Origin: Sinorhizobium sp. B11
GTDB taxonomy: Bacteria; Pseudomonadota; Alphaproteobacteria; Rhizobiales; Rhizobiaceae
NCBI GenBank assembly: GCA_039725955.1
Contig: CP091034.1
Coordinates: 2,232,001-2,296,000 of the forward strand
Direction: 5' to 3'
Length of the DNA stretch: 64,000 nucleotides
Positions 42,400-54,095 of the stretch are shown piece after piece. Made by a program: the position numbers and the translations under genes. The notes below the pieces were generated by a model. It was not told the origin of the DNA, ran no database searches, and saw only the letters and a program-made list of their open reading frames with translations. The first letter of the stretch is position 1, and each line of letters begins with the position of its first letter.

Positions 42400-44118
42400 G
42401 TGAAAATTTCTCTGGATCTGCTCGGCCGCTTTGCGGTCCGCGTCGATGGTGCCGAAATCCCGGCCGCCGCCTGGAAGCGAGACCGCGCCGCCGCCATCAT
42501 CAAGCTGCTGGCGCTCTCGCCCGAGCATCGCATCCACCGCGAACAGGCGATGGAGGCCTTCTGGCCGGATCTGGATGCGGAAGCCGCCGGCGCCAACCTG
42601 CGCAAGGCGCTGCATTTCGCCCGCAAGGCGCTGGATGCGCCTGATGCGATCGGCATAACCAAGGAAATCGTCGCCTTCCTGCCCGACGTGGAAATCGAGA
42701 CCGATGTCATCAGGTTCGAGACCGCTGCAAAGGCTGCGCTGCGCAGCAGGGGCGCGGCCGAATGCGAGGCCGCGGCCGATCTCTATGGCGGCGCGCTGCT
42801 GCCGGACGACCGCTTCCTCGAATGGCTGGACGCACCCCGCCAGCGCCTGCAGCAGCTCTATGTGGAGACGCTGCGCGCTGGCAAACTGTGGCGCCGGCTG
42901 ATCGCGCTCGACCCGACCGACGAGGAGGCGCAATGCGCCCTCATGCAGGCAGCGCTCGATGCCGGCAACCGCACGGAGGCGATCCGCCAGTTCGACCAGC
43001 TGCGCGAAAAGCTGCACGCCGAGCTCGGCGTCGGCCCCAGCCGCCCGGCAATCGAGCTTTACGAGCGGGCGCTGGCTCTATCGGGCGCGCAACCGGCAGC
43101 GCCGGTGGAGCGCATCCGCGCTGCCCTTGCCTGGGCGCTCGTGCATCTGCAGAGCGGCGAATTCGCAAAAGCTGCCGATCTCGCCCGCCAGACCCGCGCC
43201 GAGGCGCTGGATGCCGGCCTCGGCCGCGAGGTCGGCGAAGCAGGCGCCATCCTTGGGCTCACGGCCCATATGCAGGGCCAGTGGCGAGAGCTTTTCCGCA
43301 GCGAATTCACCGAATGGGTAAGGAAGCGCAGCGCCTTCGTGCCCGCCGTCTTCGATGGCCATCTCTGCCTTGCGGAATTCTGCCTGTGTGACGCCCGCGG
43401 CCACGGCCTCATCCATGAGAGCGCCGAAGAGCTGCTTGGTGTCGCCGACGAGGCGAAATCCGTGGCCGGCCGCGGCCTCGCCTGCCTTATCCTCGGCGAA
43501 ATCGCCCGCTGCGCCGGCAATCTCGATGAGGCCGAACGCCTGCTTGTTGAGGCCGAGCGCCTGCATGTGGAAGCCAATGCCATATCCGGCCGGGTGCTGG
43601 TGCTGGAGCGGCTGGCCGAGATCGCGCTTGCCCGCGGCCAGAAATGGCGCGCCGCCCGCTTCATCCAGAAGGCATTTGCCGATGCGCAGGCATCCTGGCT
43701 GTCAGGCCACCTGCTCTTGCGCCTGCAGGCGCTCGCCGTGCGCTCCGCCACCAGCAAGGAAAAGGTCGCCGAAGCCATCCTCACCGGCGACCGGCTGTTG
43801 ACCCCGGGCGCCTGCCAGCCCTGCTCCATGGGCCTGCGCACGGCGTCCGCGATCGCGCTCGCCCAGGCCGGCAATCTCGACCAGGTCGATCGCCGCCTGA
43901 ACGAGGCCGAACGCATTGCCGGCATGTGGCAGGGCGGCCCCTGGGCGGCTGCTCTATGGGAGGCCCGCGGCGTCCAGCGCCAAGCCCAGGCCAACAGAAT
44001 CCGCGCCGTCGCCGCCTTCGCCGAGGCCGCCGCCCGCTATGAGGAACTCGGCCGGCCACTCGATCAGGCGAGGTGCCTCGCCCAGATGGATGAGGCGCAG
44101 ATGGCTGTGGCGGTCTGA
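42400..44118 (+). CDS. BTAD/SARP-like transcriptional activator with TPR repeats
   Basis: The protein has 572 residues from GTG 42400 with CAGGGGC upstream. Residues 1-95 form a winged helix (SLDLLGRFAVRVDGAEIPAA; DRAAAIIKLLALSPEHRIHR; AFWPDLDAEAAGANLRKALH). Residues 100-240 are a bacterial transcriptional activator domain (YGGALLPDDRFLEWLDAPRQ; REKLHAELGVGPSRPAIELY). The rest is TPR-like helices. Unlike the regulators at 6169 and 57796 it has no P-loop ATPase. It is divergent from the peroxiredoxin gene, its most likely target. The transcript ends at a strong terminator at 44169. Confidence 0.85.
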   Translation: MKISLDLLGRFAVRVDGAEIPAAAWKRDRAAAIIKLLALSPEHRIHREQAMEAFWPDLDAEAAGANLRKALHFARKALDAPDAIGITKEIVAFLPDVEIETDVIRFETAAKAALRSRGAAECEAAADLYGGALLPDDRFLEWLDAPRQRLQQLYVETLRAGKLWRRLIALDPTDEEAQCALMQAALDAGNRTEAIRQFDQLREKLHAELGVGPSRPAIELYERALALSGAQPAAPVERIRAALAWALVHLQSGEFAKAADLARQTRAEALDAGLGREVGEAGAILGLTAHMQGQWRELFRSEFTEWVRKRSAFVPAVFDGHLCLAEFCLCDARGHGLIHESAEELLGVADEAKSVAGRGLACLILGEIARCAGNLDEAERLLVEAERLHVEANAISGRVLVLERLAEIALARGQKWRAARFIQKAFADAQASWLSGHLLLRLQALAVRSATSKEKVAEAILTGDRLLTPGACQPCSMGLRTASAIALAQAGNLDQVDRRLNEAERIAGMWQGGPWAAALWEARGVQRQAQANRIRAVAAFAEAAARYEELGRPLDQARCLAQMDEAQMAVAV

Positions 44119-44168
44119 CAAGTCAAAAAGACTGCCAAGTCTCCGTTTTAACTGTGCAAAAATTAAAC

Positions 44169-44200
44169 AAATACCCGGCGGAAAGCTCCGCCGGGTATTT
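44169..44200 (+). terminator. Strong intrinsic terminator after the BTAD-type regulator
   Basis: A perfect 14-bp stem (44169-44182 with 44187-44200, starting AAATACCCGGCGG) with loop AAGC ends in ATTT and ATT. It lies 51 bp after the stop codon and would work in both directions because of the flanking A and T runs. Confidence 0.85.
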
Positions 44201-44246
44201 ATTAAGCAACAGCTGAAATAATTTCGCCGCGATTTAAAAAGTGAAA

Positions 44247-44274
44247 TTGCGGTTCCATTATTCAGGCCTACAAT
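44247..44274 (+). promoter_or_regulatory. Candidate promoter for the small RNA at 44281
   Basis: TTGCGG (44247-44252) and TACAAT (44269-44274) are separated by 16 bp, a good housekeeping-type promoter. It lies after the terminator of the upstream gene and points to a hairpin-rich segment with no reading frame. Confidence 0.5.
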
Positions 44275-44280
44275 GTTCCA

Positions 44281-44352
44281 CGCTGGATGCTGCAAACCCA
44301 GTGGAGAAGGGTTGCCCAACCTGTTGAACCGGGCGGCCCTTCTCCTTCCTTT
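44281..44352 (+). ncRNA. Candidate small RNA of about 70 nt with terminator
   Basis: The segment starts about 7 bp after the -10 box and folds into a small hairpin (CTGG with CCAG around 44283-44302), then a 15-bp stem (GGAGAAGGGTTGCCC at 44303-44317 with 44331-44345) and the tract TTCCTTT. Because the upstream gene already terminates at 44200, this second terminator needs its own transcript. The next gene starts at 44508. The rest of the 389-bp gap shows nothing else. The RNA family is not recognised. Confidence 0.5.
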
Positions 44353-44507
44353 ACCGCAAGCGCGGATCTGTTGCTATTACATGCGTAACATCGTGAACAG
44401 GCATTGAAGAAATCCCCAGGGCGGACGGGGCTGCACGAGGACGTGATCTACTTTTTATTGAAGAACACAATCTGCGCCCTAGAACGTTCGGGGGGACGTT
44501 TGAGGGA

Positions 44508-44714
44508 ATGTCGATGATAAGAGAGAAAATGTCGGCGAGTCAGACGCCGATGCAGGAAGAAGATGTCGCTCTTTGCCAGAGCGTCTATGACCATATCTGT
44601 GCGGCACGGCATATCGCCACGGACGGCGAACGCGAGGAACTGGCGATCCAGATCCTGCATTTCTATCAGCATGGCGTGAAGGACCAGGGCAGCCTGGAGC
44701 GGCTGTTGCTGTAG
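44508..44714 (+). CDS. Small conserved hypothetical protein
   Basis: The protein has 68 residues from ATG 44508 behind GAGGGA; a second ATG lies at 44514. The sequence is an all-helical, acidic, soluble protein (EEDVALCQSVYDHICAARHI; EREELAIQILHFYQHGVKDQ; SLERLLL). Codon use matches the neighbours. I do not recognise a family name. It precedes the cyclase-TPR gene by 164 bp but need not share its promoter. Confidence 0.65.
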   Translation: MSMIREKMSASQTPMQEEDVALCQSVYDHICAARHIATDGEREELAIQILHFYQHGVKDQGSLERLLL

Positions 44715-44878
44715 GTGGAAGACGGCGCATTGCGCAGGATATCTGCCTAGGGCACCCCTACCCGTCGGCCGCCCCTGCGTAATGTCCCGGCCCAGCCCCG
44801 ATCTCTGCAGCGAAGCAGACTGGCTTTCGCGCCTATGCTACACTCCCACTCGAGAGCATGCTCATCGAGGGGACCGGC

Positions 44879-46717
44879 ATGGAACGCAAGCTCGCAGCCA
44901 TTCTCGCCGCTGATGTCGCCGGCTATTCGGCGCTGATGGAGCAGGATGAGGCCGGTACGTTCCAGCGGCTGAGGGCAGATCACAAGGAGCTGCTGGAGCC
45001 GGAAATCCGCCAGCATAATGGCCGCATCTTCAAGCTGATGGGTGATGGGTTGCTGGCCGAATTCGGCAGTGTCGTCGATGCGGTGGAATGCGCCGCCGCC
45101 CTGCAGCGCGGCATGATCAGGCGCAATGCCGGTGCTGCGGAAAGCACCCCGCTGGAAATACGGATTGGCATCAATCTCGGCGAGGTCATCGTCGAGGGCG
45201 AGGATCGTTATGGCGAGGGCGTCAACATCGCCGCCCGCCTGCAGGCCCTTGCCGAGCCCGGCGGCATCTGTGTTTCGGGCAAGGTTTCGAGTGAGGTTTC
45301 CGGCAAGCTCGCCTTTGCCTTCGAGCCGATGGGCGAGCAGCGGGTCAAGAACATTGCCGAGCCGATCGCCTGCTACCGCGTGAAGTTCGATCAGGGCATG
45401 TCTTCCCGCACCGGGCCGCGAGTGCCGAAAAGGATCTCGATCGCCGTCCTGCCCTTCAGCAACATGAGCGGCGACCCGGAGCAGGAATATTTCTCCGACG
45501 GCATTACCGAAGACATCATCACCGACCTCGCGAAAATCTCCGGCCTGCATGTCATCGCCCGCAACACGAGCTTCACCTACAAGGGCCGGGCCGTGAAGAT
45601 CGAGCAGGTGGCCCGCGAACTCGGCGTCGGCTTCCTGCTGGAAGGCAGCGTGCGCAAGGCCGGCGCCCGAGTCCGCATTACCGGGCAGCTCGTCGACGGC
45701 CGGGATGGCAGCCATCTCTGGGCGGAGCGCTACGACCGCGAACTGACCGATATCTTCGCCATACAGGACGAGATCGCCCACGCCATCATCGAGCAGCTGA
45801 AGGTCAGGCTGCTGCCGGATGAGAAAGCGGCGATCGACGCCACGCCGACGGAGGATGTCAAGGCCTACACCTATTACCTCCGGGGCCGGCAATTCCTGCA
45901 CATGTGCTCGAGATCCTACATGCTGCTGGCGCGGCGCATGTTCTCGAAGGCGGCCGAGATCGATCCTGATTATGCGCGCGCCTATGCCGGCATCGCGCTC
46001 TGCGATTCCGTTCTCCACTCCTGGCAATATGCCGATATCTCCATCGAGGGCATCCTCGCGACGAGCGCCAGGGCGCTGGAACTCGATCCCGATCTCGCCG
46101 ACGCCCATGCCTCGCGCGGCCTCGCCCTGCAATATGGCGGCCAGCGCGATGAAGCAGCCGCCGAATTCGAGCTGGCGCTCACGCTCGATCCGGATCTGCA
46201 TGAGGCAAACTATTTCTTCGCGCGCTTCTTCTTCGAAAATGGCGATTTCGAACGAGCTGCCACCCTGTTCGAACGCGCCACCCGGCTGCGGTTCGACGAC
46301 TACCGCTCCGCCGCGCTCCTGGCCTGCATCTATCTCAAGCTCGGCCGCCACGCCGACATGCAGCGGGCCGGCCGGCTGGGCCTGGAGCGGGCCGAACGCG
46401 AACTCAGCCAGCATCCCGAGAATTCGAGCCCTGCCCAGCTCGGAGCCTTGATGCTGGCCTATCTCGGCGAATGCGACCGCGCCAGGGAATGGGCGGCCCG
46501 CACGCTCGCCATCGACCCCGATGATCTCAACGCCATGTACAATATCGCCTGCGCCTATCTGAACATGGGAGACCAGGATGCGGCGCTCGACCTCCTGGAA
46601 AAGGTCCTCCCGATCGCCTCCGTGCACCGCCACTGGTGGACCAGCGATCCGGACCTCGACACGATCCGCGATCACCCGCGGTACAGGAGGCTGGTGGAGA
46701 TGACGGCGGGCGGATGA
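44879..46717 (+). CDS. Class III adenylate cyclase with C-terminal TPR domain
   Basis: The protein has 612 residues from ATG 44879, with GAGGGG upstream; ATG 44858 is possible but less well placed. The cyclase domain is at 1-170: ERKLAAILAADVAGYSALME with Asp12, FKLMGDGLLAEFGSVVDAVE with Asp56, and GEGVNIAARLQALAEPGGIC with the Asn/Arg pair. A linker domain follows (SIAVLPFSNMSGDPEQEYFS; DGITEDIITDLAKISGLHVI) and then TPR repeats (AYAGIALCDS; ASRGLALQYGGQRDEAAAEF; MYNIACAYLNMGDQDAALDL). This architecture is abundant in rhizobia. It probably makes cAMP in response to a protein partner of the repeats. Confidence 0.9.
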   Translation: MERKLAAILAADVAGYSALMEQDEAGTFQRLRADHKELLEPEIRQHNGRIFKLMGDGLLAEFGSVVDAVECAAALQRGMIRRNAGAAESTPLEIRIGINLGEVIVEGEDRYGEGVNIAARLQALAEPGGICVSGKVSSEVSGKLAFAFEPMGEQRVKNIAEPIACYRVKFDQGMSSRTGPRVPKRISIAVLPFSNMSGDPEQEYFSDGITEDIITDLAKISGLHVIARNTSFTYKGRAVKIEQVARELGVGFLLEGSVRKAGARVRITGQLVDGRDGSHLWAERYDRELTDIFAIQDEIAHAIIEQLKVRLLPDEKAAIDATPTEDVKAYTYYLRGRQFLHMCSRSYMLLARRMFSKAAEIDPDYARAYAGIALCDSVLHSWQYADISIEGILATSARALELDPDLADAHASRGLALQYGGQRDEAAAEFELALTLDPDLHEANYFFARFFFENGDFERAATLFERATRLRFDDYRSAALLACIYLKLGRHADMQRAGRLGLERAERELSQHPENSSPAQLGALMLAYLGECDRAREWAARTLAIDPDDLNAMYNIACAYLNMGDQDAALDLLEKVLPIASVHRHWWTSDPDLDTIRDHPRYRRLVEMTAGG

Positions 46718-46902
46718 TCTAGGCGGCGGATGTTCCACAATGCTGCGCGCCAACTGCGCTCCACCTCACTTTGGGCACCGGAGGTTGGAGTTGTCCTCAC
46801 CATCCATCAAAACGTCGTGGCTCGTCGCCGGCCGGAAACCCGTCGCGGTTGACCTCCGCGTACAAGCCCTACCTAAAGCCCGGCTGACATGCTGAGGAGG
46901 TT

Positions 46903-48696
46903 ATGGTGACGGCACTTATCGAGGATTACGCGCTTATCGGCGATTGCGAGACCGCAGCACTCGTCTCCAGAAACGGCTCGATCGACTGGCTGTGTTTTCC
47001 GCGCTTCGACTCTCCCGCCTGTTTCGCCGCCCTGCTCGGCACGGAGGAGAACGGTTTCTGGTCGCTCTCGCCTTCGGGCGGCAAATACAGCACCACGCGC
47101 CGCTACCGCGAAGACACGCTCATTCTCGAAACCGAATTCCAGACCGAGACCGGCACCGCTGTCGTCACCGACTTCATGCCGTTGCGCGATGGCACCAGCG
47201 ACCTGATGCGCATTGTCGAGGGCAAGAGCGGCACCGTCGCCTTCGACATGGAGCTCAATCTCCGCTTCGATTACGGTCGCACCGTTCCCTGGGTCACGCA
47301 TGGCGAGGATGGCGGCATCACCGCCATTGCCGGCCCGGACAGGCTCACGCTGAACTGCGCCGTGCCGCTGGAAGGCCGCGGGCTGAGCACGGTCGGCTCT
47401 TTTGAGGTCGCGACCGGCGAACAGCAGATCTTCACGCTGACCTGGTCCCCCTCGCACCTGCCGCAGCCGGCCCAGCGGCAGGTGGAATATGCACTGCCGG
47501 ATACCGAGGAATTCTGGCAGTCCTTTGCCGCGAAATGCCCCAAGGTAGGCAAGTGGACGGAGCAGGTGAAGCGCTCGCTGATCACGCTGAAGGCGCTCAC
47601 CTACATGCCGACGGGTGGCATTGTCGCCGCGGCCACGACCTCCCTGCCTGAAAAGATCGGCGGCCCGCGCAACTGGGATTACCGCTATTGCTGGCTGCGC
47701 GACGCGACGCTGACCCTGCTCGCCCTGATGAAGCTCGGCTACTACGAGGAGGCGAGCGCCTGGCGCAGCTGGCTGCTGCGCGCCGTTGCCGGTGCGCCGG
47801 CACAGATGCAGATCATGTATGGCGTCGCCGGCGAGCGCAACCTGCTGGAATGGCAGGTGCCCTGGCTGAAGGGCTACGAAGGCTCCGCGCCGGTGCGCAT
47901 CGGCAATGCCGCCGCCGAGCAGGTGCAGCTCGATGTCTATGGCGAGGTGGCAGATGCCTTGCTGCAGGCGCGCAAGGGCGGCCTGCCGCCGCATCACCGC
48001 GGCCGCGAACTGGCCATCGCCATCCTGCCCTTCCTGGAAAAGGTCTGGGTGCAGCCCGACGAGGGCATATGGGAAGTGCGCGGTGAACGCCAGCATTTCA
48101 CCTATTCCAAGGTCATGGCCTGGGTGGCCTTCGACCGCGCCGTCCAGATCGCCGAGGCGGACGGCGAGCCCGAAGAAGCCGCCCGCTGGCGCGCGATCGC
48201 CGACCGCATCCATGCCGAGGTCTGCGAAAAGGCTTTCAACGCCGAACTCGGCTGCTTCACCCAGGCCTACGGCTCGAGCGCGATGGATGCGAGCCTGCTG
48301 CATCTCGGCATGGTCGGCTTCATCGCGCCGGATGATCCGCGCTATGTGGCGACCGTCGAGGCGGTGGAGCGCAAGCTGCTGCGCGACGGCCTGCTCCTGC
48401 GCTACGAGACGCAGGAAGTGGATGACGGCCTTCCACCCGGCGAAGGCGCCTTCCTCGCCTGCAGCTTCTGGCTCGTCGACGCCTACTACATGATCGGGCG
48501 GCAGGAGGATGCGCTGCAGCTGTTCGAGCGGCTGCTGGCGATTTGCAACGATGTCGGGCTGCTGGCGGAGGAATATGATCCGGGGTCAAAGCGCATGCTG
48601 GGGAATTTTCCGCAGGCGTTCAGCCATATCGGGCTGATCAACAGTGCGCTGAACCTGGCGCGGGCCGAGGGGCCGGCGGATCAGCGCTCGGCGTGA
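46903..48696 (+). CDS. Glycoside hydrolase family 15 protein (glucoamylase/trehalase-like)
   Basis: The protein has 597 residues from ATG 46903 behind GAGGAGG. The N-terminal beta-sandwich (IEDYALIGDCETAALVSRNG; SIDWLCFPRFDSPACFAALL) is followed by an alpha/alpha toroid with NWDYRYCWLRDATLTLLALM. The catalytic acid is probably Glu387 in QPDEGIWEVRGERQHFTYSK, and the base lies in LLAEEYDPGSKRMLGNFPQA. The enzyme is cytoplasmic and removes glucose from alpha-glucans, or splits trehalose in some members. It stands alone; 332 bp of repeat-containing DNA separate it from uvrB. Confidence 0.92.
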   Translation: MVTALIEDYALIGDCETAALVSRNGSIDWLCFPRFDSPACFAALLGTEENGFWSLSPSGGKYSTTRRYREDTLILETEFQTETGTAVVTDFMPLRDGTSDLMRIVEGKSGTVAFDMELNLRFDYGRTVPWVTHGEDGGITAIAGPDRLTLNCAVPLEGRGLSTVGSFEVATGEQQIFTLTWSPSHLPQPAQRQVEYALPDTEEFWQSFAAKCPKVGKWTEQVKRSLITLKALTYMPTGGIVAAATTSLPEKIGGPRNWDYRYCWLRDATLTLLALMKLGYYEEASAWRSWLLRAVAGAPAQMQIMYGVAGERNLLEWQVPWLKGYEGSAPVRIGNAAAEQVQLDVYGEVADALLQARKGGLPPHHRGRELAIAILPFLEKVWVQPDEGIWEVRGERQHFTYSKVMAWVAFDRAVQIAEADGEPEEAARWRAIADRIHAEVCEKAFNAELGCFTQAYGSSAMDASLLHLGMVGFIAPDDPRYVATVEAVERKLLRDGLLLRYETQEVDDGLPPGEGAFLACSFWLVDAYYMIGRQEDALQLFERLLAICNDVGLLAEEYDPGSKRMLGNFPQAFSHIGLINSALNLARAEGPADQRSA

Positions 48697-48720
48697 TGGG
48701 TGGGTGGCGGCATCACCCGG

Positions 48721-48885
48721 AGCCCCCTCATCCGCCCTTCGGGCACCTTCTCCCCAATGGGTAGAAGGCGGGAACACGCGGCACCGCTTGCAACAAGAGA
48801 CGCTTGAAGTTGCACCGGGCATTGCGGCAGACACCCCTTCTCCCCAGCGGGGAGAAGGTGCCCGCAGGGCGGATGAGGGGGCTGC
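48721..48885. repeat. Paired rhizobial palindromic elements (RIME-like)
   Basis: Two inverted copies of one element lie between the GH15 gene and uvrB: 48721-48768 on the minus strand and 48834-48885 on the plus strand. Each includes GGGGAGAAGGTGCCCG, AGGGCGGATGAGGGGGCT and a palindromic CTTCTCCCC / GGGGAGAAG part. The spacer is about 65 bp. Rhizobium-specific intergenic mosaic elements have this two-palindrome form. A third copy lies inside uvrB at 51600. The remaining gap (48886-49028) holds the uvrB promoter region. Confidence 0.8.
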
Positions 48886-49028
48886 AGGCGCAAACCTTGC
48901 CCATCTCTTTGACTCGATAGCGGCCGAAGCAGCACCCCCACTATTCCAAAATCCCGAACGATTCATTCGTTTCCCTTTTGTACTCTCAACCCCTTCCATT
49001 TCCGCATGACAACAGCCATATTCCGCGC

Positions 49029-51995
<2,967 letters not shown>

Positions 51996-52669
51996 TATAG
52001 GCTTCTCCTTTCGTGCCTATCAGTGCCTGTCATCGCTGCCCTTGAGCCCAAAAGGAAGCAGCACGCCCGAAATCATCCTGCGCTACGTCCCCCTGATCCG
52101 TACTGGCAACCAACCCCCTAAAGCCGCCCGCAAGGTGGTCTCCCATCTTGAGGCCGCTATTCCGGCACCGATGAAGTGACATCGTGTTTTGAAGACGGGG
52201 GCCGTTTCTTCGATCCCCGCGAAAACTGATCCGGCGTAAATGCAGAGCCTGCGGACCGGATGCCGAAGAATGGTGGACAAGCGCGATTAACAACACTTAC
52301 GGCGGCAGATCCAAGGACCCCAACACCGAAGCACGGTGCTGCGGGGCAACGGTGTCATGGAATCCCTAAACAATATTTGGCCAGCTAGGTTTGGGCGGTC
52401 TGCGCTTACGGCGCGCGATCCGGGATGGCCATACGACCGAGGAGCGGGATCGGAAGGTAGCACAGTGTGTCGACAAGATGACCCACCAGATCGGGAACTA
52501 AGGGGATCTGAAGAAGCATAAGCGAGGCTGAACGATGAAACATTAAGGCATAGACGATGGGCCCTGGAGCCTGGGAACATGAAGTCCATATACTTACAAT
52601 ATTCTTGATAATTGTAGAGAAAAAGAGTTATACAACTTTTAATTTATCGTCGTGACAAGGGGGGGCTAA
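51996..52669. other. Gap between uvrB and the GTPase island, with decayed coding traces
   Basis: This 674-bp stretch changes from GC-rich to AT-rich at about 52580. In 52390-52503 the plus strand reads GGLRLRRAIRDGHTTEERDR then KVAQCVDKMTHQIGN before a stop, which looks like the end of a real protein but is blocked upstream by stops, so it is probably a remnant. I could not identify its parent gene. No RNA gene or complete reading frame is supported. Confidence 0.45.
52605..52634 (+). promoter_or_regulatory. Candidate promoter of the GTPase/2TM operon
   Basis: TTGATA (52605-52610) and TATACA (52629-52634) are 18 bp apart in AT-rich DNA, 36 bp before the first start codon. The ribosome site AAGGGGGGG (52657-52665) follows, an unusually G-rich site at normal spacing. 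Confidence 0.55.
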
Positions 52670-53503
52670 ATGTTCTTAGAATCTATGGGTGGCTTGGCTG
52701 CTGATGTAGCCATAAATGCGGCTTACGAAAATAGAGGTGCAGTACTCCAGTGGGGGAAGGATTTTTATGAGAGGGTTAAAAACGGAAAATATTTGATAGT
52801 TCTATTTGGATGCGGGGGAACTGGAAAATCAACAACCGGACAAATATTATCAGGAAATATAGAGACGCATCAACTGACTGGAGATTACAATCTGTCAACT
52901 GCGATGGAGGATGATGGTCTAAAGGGTAGATTCTTTATCAATGTTAAGGTCCCTCCTGGACAAGAAATATATCGCAAGGAATGGTCGAAGTTATTTCGAG
53001 AAATTATCGCATCTAAGAGAACACCAATAGTGATCAACGTAGTCTGCTGGGGTATGCATTCGCCTGCTAAAAGCGAACTCGCGAGTATTCCGGAATTCGC
53101 TACTGGAATAACTGAAGATAATATACGTCAGTATAGAGAGAACCGGATCCAAGCTGAAATCGATGCGCTTCAAGAAATTGTCGACCACACAGAACTATTT
53201 AATACGCCAATATCATTTCTAACATTGGTGACAAAGCAGGATCTGTGGTGGCCCGAGCGAGCCGCAGTTAAGTCTTACTATGAGAACACGCAGAATCCCT
53301 ACCAGATTGCGATATCCAAGATGCGCGCTACACTTGGCACCAACAACTTCACACATCAGACATGGTCGGTAAGTTATGGCCATTTTAATCATCGCACTGT
53401 CGATAATCATCAGATTTTTGCAACGGCTGCTGGGTATGATGATAATATCCAGAATGCGCATCTCAAAAAGTTTGAAAAATTAATCGATGGAATGTGTAAA
53501 TGA
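52670..53503 (+). CDS. Small-GTPase-like P-loop protein, first gene of AT-rich two-gene island
   Basis: The protein has 277 residues from ATG 52670. Walker A/G1 is GCGGTGKST at 47-55. A G3-like motif PPGQE occurs at 95-99, where Ras-type GTPases have DxxGQE. A G4-like TKQD follows hydrophobic strand FLTLVTKQD at 188-191. The preceding strand IVINVVCWGMHS fits a TRAFAC-type core. There is no signal peptide or membrane helix. Codon use is AT-rich and unlike the neighbours, which indicates recent transfer. Its TGA overlaps the ATG of the membrane-protein gene. The family is not recognised; GTP binding is inferred from motif order, and the Asp to Pro change in G3 is unusual. Confidence 0.75.
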   Translation: MFLESMGGLAADVAINAAYENRGAVLQWGKDFYERVKNGKYLIVLFGCGGTGKSTTGQILSGNIETHQLTGDYNLSTAMEDDGLKGRFFINVKVPPGQEIYRKEWSKLFREIIASKRTPIVINVVCWGMHSPAKSELASIPEFATGITEDNIRQYRENRIQAEIDALQEIVDHTELFNTPISFLTLVTKQDLWWPERAAVKSYYENTQNPYQIAISKMRATLGTNNFTHQTWSVSYGHFNHRTVDNHQIFATAAGYDDNIQNAHLKKFEKLIDGMCK

Positions 53504-54072
53504 GTGACTTTGACTGGGACGGTTCGAAGGAAAAAGATAGATTACGAGCTGCCTATGAGGAAGACGTCGAAGGCCTCTGGACATTGGTCGATTTCTGGTC
53601 CGCCCGCCTTACCAATGCCATAGACCGCCTCGAGACCTCTCGCCGAAGATTATCGATACTTGGTATGATTTTTGGGTTTGGAATAGCCCTTGGGCTGACG
53701 ACCGGCGCTCCGTTGGAGGCTCTAGGCTTGCGAAATGCAATAGGTGAAAACCTCCCGTTTAATACGGCAACAATTATAATCATCATCTTGGCAACCCTGT
53801 TTGCCGGCGCGATGACGATTTTTGTATTGGTAAACGAAGTTCAGAACCTCACAGCGCAAAGAAGAGAAGTGGCGGACACCTATTTTGTATTCAAAGATCT
53901 CCAGCAGATATTTGTAGCGACGCTAGATAAACATCCCTCCGATTTTCGACATCGAGTTTTTGCTGATGCTCGCGGACGAGTTATGATGATGAGTTATCTC
54001 GAAAGAAAAGCATTGCGCTACATTCATAGTCCTCACTTGAAGGCGGCAAGTAATTCGGCAAAGAAAGCTTGA
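53500..54072 (+). CDS. Two-helix membrane protein, second gene of AT-rich island
   Basis: The protein has 190 residues from ATG 53500, sharing ATGA with the preceding stop. An acidic/aromatic amphipathic region (1-50, including LWTLVDFWSARLTNAIDRLE) is followed by TM1 at about 51-69 (LSILGMIFGFGIALGL), TM2 at about 89-112 (TATIIIIILATLFAGAMTIF) and a soluble helical tail of about 75 residues rich in basic residues. This 2TM-plus-helical-tail layout resembles SLATT-type effector proteins, but no sequence signature proves it. Coupled translation with the GTPase-like gene suggests a sensor-effector pair at the inner membrane. Confidence 0.72.
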   Translation: MSDFDWDGSKEKDRLRAAYEEDVEGLWTLVDFWSARLTNAIDRLETSRRRLSILGMIFGFGIALGLTTGAPLEALGLRNAIGENLPFNTATIIIIILATLFAGAMTIFVLVNEVQNLTAQRREVADTYFVFKDLQQIFVATLDKHPSDFRHRVFADARGRVMMMSYLERKALRYIHSPHLKAASNSAKKA

Positions 54073-54095
54073 CTGATCGTTGTTGTCGAGATCAC

